Positions 32,630 to 34,516 of a stretch of DNA of 34,516 nucleotides are shown in pieces; position 1 is the first letter of the stretch, and each line of letters starts with the position of its first letter. The translations under genes were made by a program, and so were the position numbers. Under the pieces are notes generated by a model that made no database searches, was not told the DNA's origin, and was given only the letters and a program-made list of their open reading frames with translations. Origin of the DNA: Deltaproteobacteria bacterium (GTDB lineage Bacteria > Desulfobacterota > Dissulfuribacteria > Dissulfuribacterales > JALVPX01); assembly GCA_027023445.1 (NCBI GenBank), contig JALVVK010000085.1, positions 1 to 34,516 on the forward strand, given 5' to 3'.

Positions 32630-33145
32630 TTGAACGGACGTCGGATTCCCCCCGGCTTCAAGGTGAGAATGGCCAGGCCGGAGGACCTTCCACGGATTCT
32701 TGCCATAGAATCGTCGTCACATGTTTCTCCCTGGAGCTCCGAGGCCTTCCTGTCCGAGATGATGGGCACGCAGGCGCACCAGAGGATGTGGGTGGTTTCT
32801 GCCTCACGCGGTCCCGGCGGCATTGCCGCGTATGTGTGTTTTCATTACCTGGTGGACCAGGTATATATCCTGAATTTTACCGTGGCGGAACCCTTCAGGC
32901 GAAAGGGGCTTGGCAAGGCACTTCTTTCCCTGGTGTTGTTTTGGGCGGAAAGACACGGGTGCGATTCCGTGGTTCTTGATGTGAGGTCTGACAACTCGCC
33001 TGCCATAGGCCTTTATGTCGGGGCCGGCTTCAAAAAAACGGGTGAGAGCAAATCCGGGGCAGGTGTGCCTTTCTCATGGAGAATGCTGAAGAGGCTGACG
33101 CAGGAAAGGTCTCAGGTCTCCTCCGGGGGGAATGCCACCACCTGA
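32630..33145 (+). CDS. rimI: GNAT acetyltransferase, RimI-like
   Basis: 171 residues. GNAT fold with acetyl-CoA loop RRKGLGKALL (about 97-106), preceded by VYILNFTVAEPFRRKG, and the C-terminal LDVRSDNSPAIGLYVGAGFKK typical of RimI, which acetylates the N-terminal Ala of S18. Start TTG 32630 is weakly supported; a downstream GTG or ATG (residues 12-14, VRMARPED) is possible. Its last 34 bases overlap the 3' end of epmA on the other strand. Confidence 0.85.
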   Translation: MNGRRIPPGFKVRMARPEDLPRILAIESSSHVSPWSSEAFLSEMMGTQAHQRMWVVSASRGPGGIAAYVCFHYLVDQVYILNFTVAEPFRRKGLGKALLSLVLFWAERHGCDSVVLDVRSDNSPAIGLYVGAGFKKTGESKSGAGVPFSWRMLKRLTQERSQVSSGGNATT

Positions 33146-34038
33146 TCGATTTCACTGGAATTGGTGAGCAGCATCACAAGCCTGTCTATACCGAGGGCCA
33201 TTCCGGCGCACGGAGGCATTGCGCTTAACGCGTTCAGGAAGTCTTCCGGCCATGGATATTCTTCAAGCCCCCTGCCCCGTCTTGCCAGAAGTTCCTCGCG
33301 GAATCGTTCCGCCTGTTCCTCAGGATCGGTCAACTCTGTAAATCCGTTGGCAAGCTCCAGCCCCGCGCAATATAATTCCACCCTTTCCGCGACGTCTGTC
33401 CTCCCAGGCTTGAGCCGGGCAAGAGATGCCATGGAGGCGGGATAGTCCATGAGGAATACGGGCCTGTCATCCGGAAGTCCTGGTTCCACACAGGCCACAA
33501 GGTCCATGTCGAACCGGTCCGGGTCCGGGGCGGGGCCCGGTGTCCAGCCGGCAAGATCAAAAAATGCCTGTTCCACTGTTAAACGCGGAAACGGAGGGCT
33601 CATGTCTATTCCCCGGCCATTCCAGGGGATATTCCTCTGGTCAAGATCCATGGCCAGACAGATCGCCGTAAGAAGGCTCTCACAGTCCTTCATCAGCCTG
33701 TTATAATCAGCACCTGTTCTGTACCATTCGAGCATGGTGAATTCAGGAAGGTGAAAGCGGCCCCGTTCCTCCATTCTGAAGACCGGACCAAGCTGGAATA
33801 TTTTATCAAGGCCCTGTGCAAGCAGGCGTTTCATGTTTAATTCCGGGGAAGGTATGAGGAACAACCTGCCCTTTGCGCCGCCCTGATTTACGGAAAATGT
33901 CCTTATGTTCCGTTCAGGGGCAGGAGCCCTGACAAGAAGCGGGGTCTGGACCTCAATGAAGCCCTGGTCTGTGAAATATTGCCGGACGGCCTGAATTATA
34001 CGTGCCCTGAGGGCAAGGGTTTGGGACAGGTTTTTCAA
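33112..34038 (-). CDS. epmA: EF-P lysine(34) lysyltransferase (EpmA/GenX)
   Basis: 308 residues, a class II lysyl-tRNA synthetase core lacking the tRNA-binding N-terminal domain. Motif 1-like VRQYFTDQGFIEVQTPLLV, motif 2 FQLGPVFRMEERGRFHLPEF, and motif 3 AGMALGIDRLVML. It attaches beta-lysine (or lysine) to EF-P. TTG start at 34038; an in-frame stop upstream rules out much extension. It lies 13 bases downstream of efp, its substrate. EpmB (lysine aminomutase) is not in the window. Confidence 0.92.
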   Translation of the reverse strand: MKNLSQTLALRARIIQAVRQYFTDQGFIEVQTPLLVRAPAPERNIRTFSVNQGGAKGRLFLIPSPELNMKRLLAQGLDKIFQLGPVFRMEERGRFHLPEFTMLEWYRTGADYNRLMKDCESLLTAICLAMDLDQRNIPWNGRGIDMSPPFPRLTVEQAFFDLAGWTPGPAPDPDRFDMDLVACVEPGLPDDRPVFLMDYPASMASLARLKPGRTDVAERVELYCAGLELANGFTELTDPEEQAERFREELLARRGRGLEEYPWPEDFLNALSAMPPCAGMALGIDRLVMLLTNSSEIDQVVAFPPEET

Positions 34039-34051
34039 GAAAAGGGCCCGG

Positions 34052-34516
34052 TTATTTCTTTACCCGTTCAACGTACTGGCCGGTCCGGGTGTCTATTTTG
34101 AGTTTTTCACCTTCTTCAATGAAGAGTGGTACCTGGAGCGTGTATCCGGTTTCCAGGGTAACCGGTTTTGTTGCCCCGGAGGCGGTGTCACCCTTGAGGC
34201 CGGGAGATGCCTCACTGACTGTCAGCTCCACGAATATGGGCAGAGAGATATCTATCGGGGTTCCCTGAAAGAACAGCACGTCCACTTCCATGTTGTCCAC
34301 CAGGAAGTTCCTGGCATCACCTATATGCTCTTCTGTTACGGTTACCTGGTCATAGGTGGTGAGATCCATGAAATGGTACCCTTCTCCGTCTTTATAGAGA
34401 AACTGCATATGGACTTCATCCAGGTTGGCCGGTTCAAATTTTTCACCGGAGCGGTAGGTCCGGTCCATTGTGAGGCCGGTAACCATGTTTTTGAGTTTAC
34501 ACCGGTAAAGGGCCTG
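34052..34516 (-). CDS. efp: Translation elongation factor P (partial, N-terminus beyond right edge)
   Basis: The frame is open to base 34516 without a start, so the N-terminal KOW domain, including the modified Lys34, is off the window. The visible 154 residues match EF-P: KLKNMVTGLTMDRTYRSGEK, FMDLTTYDQVTV, and the C-terminal OB domain TKPVTLETGYTLQVPLFIEE with the terminal GEKLKIDTRTGQYVERVKK. EF-P relieves ribosome stalling at polyproline. epmA lies directly downstream. Confidence 0.95.
   Translation of the reverse strand, partial: QALYRCKLKNMVTGLTMDRTYRSGEKFEPANLDEVHMQFLYKDGEGYHFMDLTTYDQVTVTEEHIGDARNFLVDNMEVDVLFFQGTPIDISLPIFVELTVSEASPGLKGDTASGATKPVTLETGYTLQVPLFIEEGEKLKIDTRTGQYVERVKK

Overview
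The window most resembles a Gram-negative deltaproteobacterial chromosome (Desulfobacterota in the broad sense). This rests on gene content: the run kdsA-kdsC-lptC-lptA-lptB-rpoN-hpf-ptsN-rapZ-EIIA(Man), a phenylacetate-CoA-ligase-like gene paired with an ACT-domain gene, and ispE-tRNA-Gln-prs-rplY-pth. No rRNA or species marker is present, so genus cannot be named. Nothing looks like a phage, plasmid, integrase, CRISPR array or intact insertion sequence.

Region 1 (1-9963, minus strand) is accessory and surface related. A gene for a 453-residue protein, with about 12 predicted membrane helices followed by a LuxR-type helix-turn-helix, is followed by an A+T-rich, gene-free stretch of about 780 bases. 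That stretch holds a well-spaced sigma-54 (-24/-12) promoter candidate with palindromic sites 100-280 bases upstream of it. Downstream lie a PEP-CTERM (exosortase-substrate) protein, a 1518-residue secreted multidomain protein (IPT/TIG, carboxypeptidase-regulatory-like, propeller-like region) and, 9 bases further on, a second large secreted Ig-like protein that runs off the left edge. The three probably form one operon. The rpoN gene itself is at 28.7-30.2 kb.

Region 2 (9964-10878) is gene-free and packed with repeats: ten 7-base tandem units, inverted copies of the same unit, two hairpins and a 36-base repeat. The hairpin and 36-base repeat recur in other intergenic gaps (13.5, 15.5, 21.4, 22.9 and 23.5 kb). 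They form a modular, partly palindromic intergenic repeat family that none of the genes explains.

Region 3 (10879-23477) is housekeeping: phosphomannomutase/phosphoglucomutase, a DciA-like protein, a TrmN6-like methyltransferase, D-aminoacyl-tRNA deacylase, a universal stress protein and a PrmA-like methyltransferase. A long minus-strand operon follows (DUF1844, ispE, tRNA-Gln, prs, rplY, pth, M23 peptidase, coiled-coil protein), then a plus-strand paaK-like/ACT pair.

Region 4 (23695-33145, plus strand) is a compact operon-like series for CTP synthesis, Kdo synthesis (kdsA, kdsC) and LPS transport (lptC, lptA, lptB). It continues with sigma-54 (rpoN), ribosome hibernation (hpf), regulatory PTS proteins (ptsN, rapZ, EIIA-Man) and rimI. 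CTP is the co-substrate for Kdo activation, so pyrG fits with the envelope genes. Region 5 (33112-34516, minus) is epmA plus the C-terminal part of efp, the enzyme-substrate pair for EF-P lysylation.
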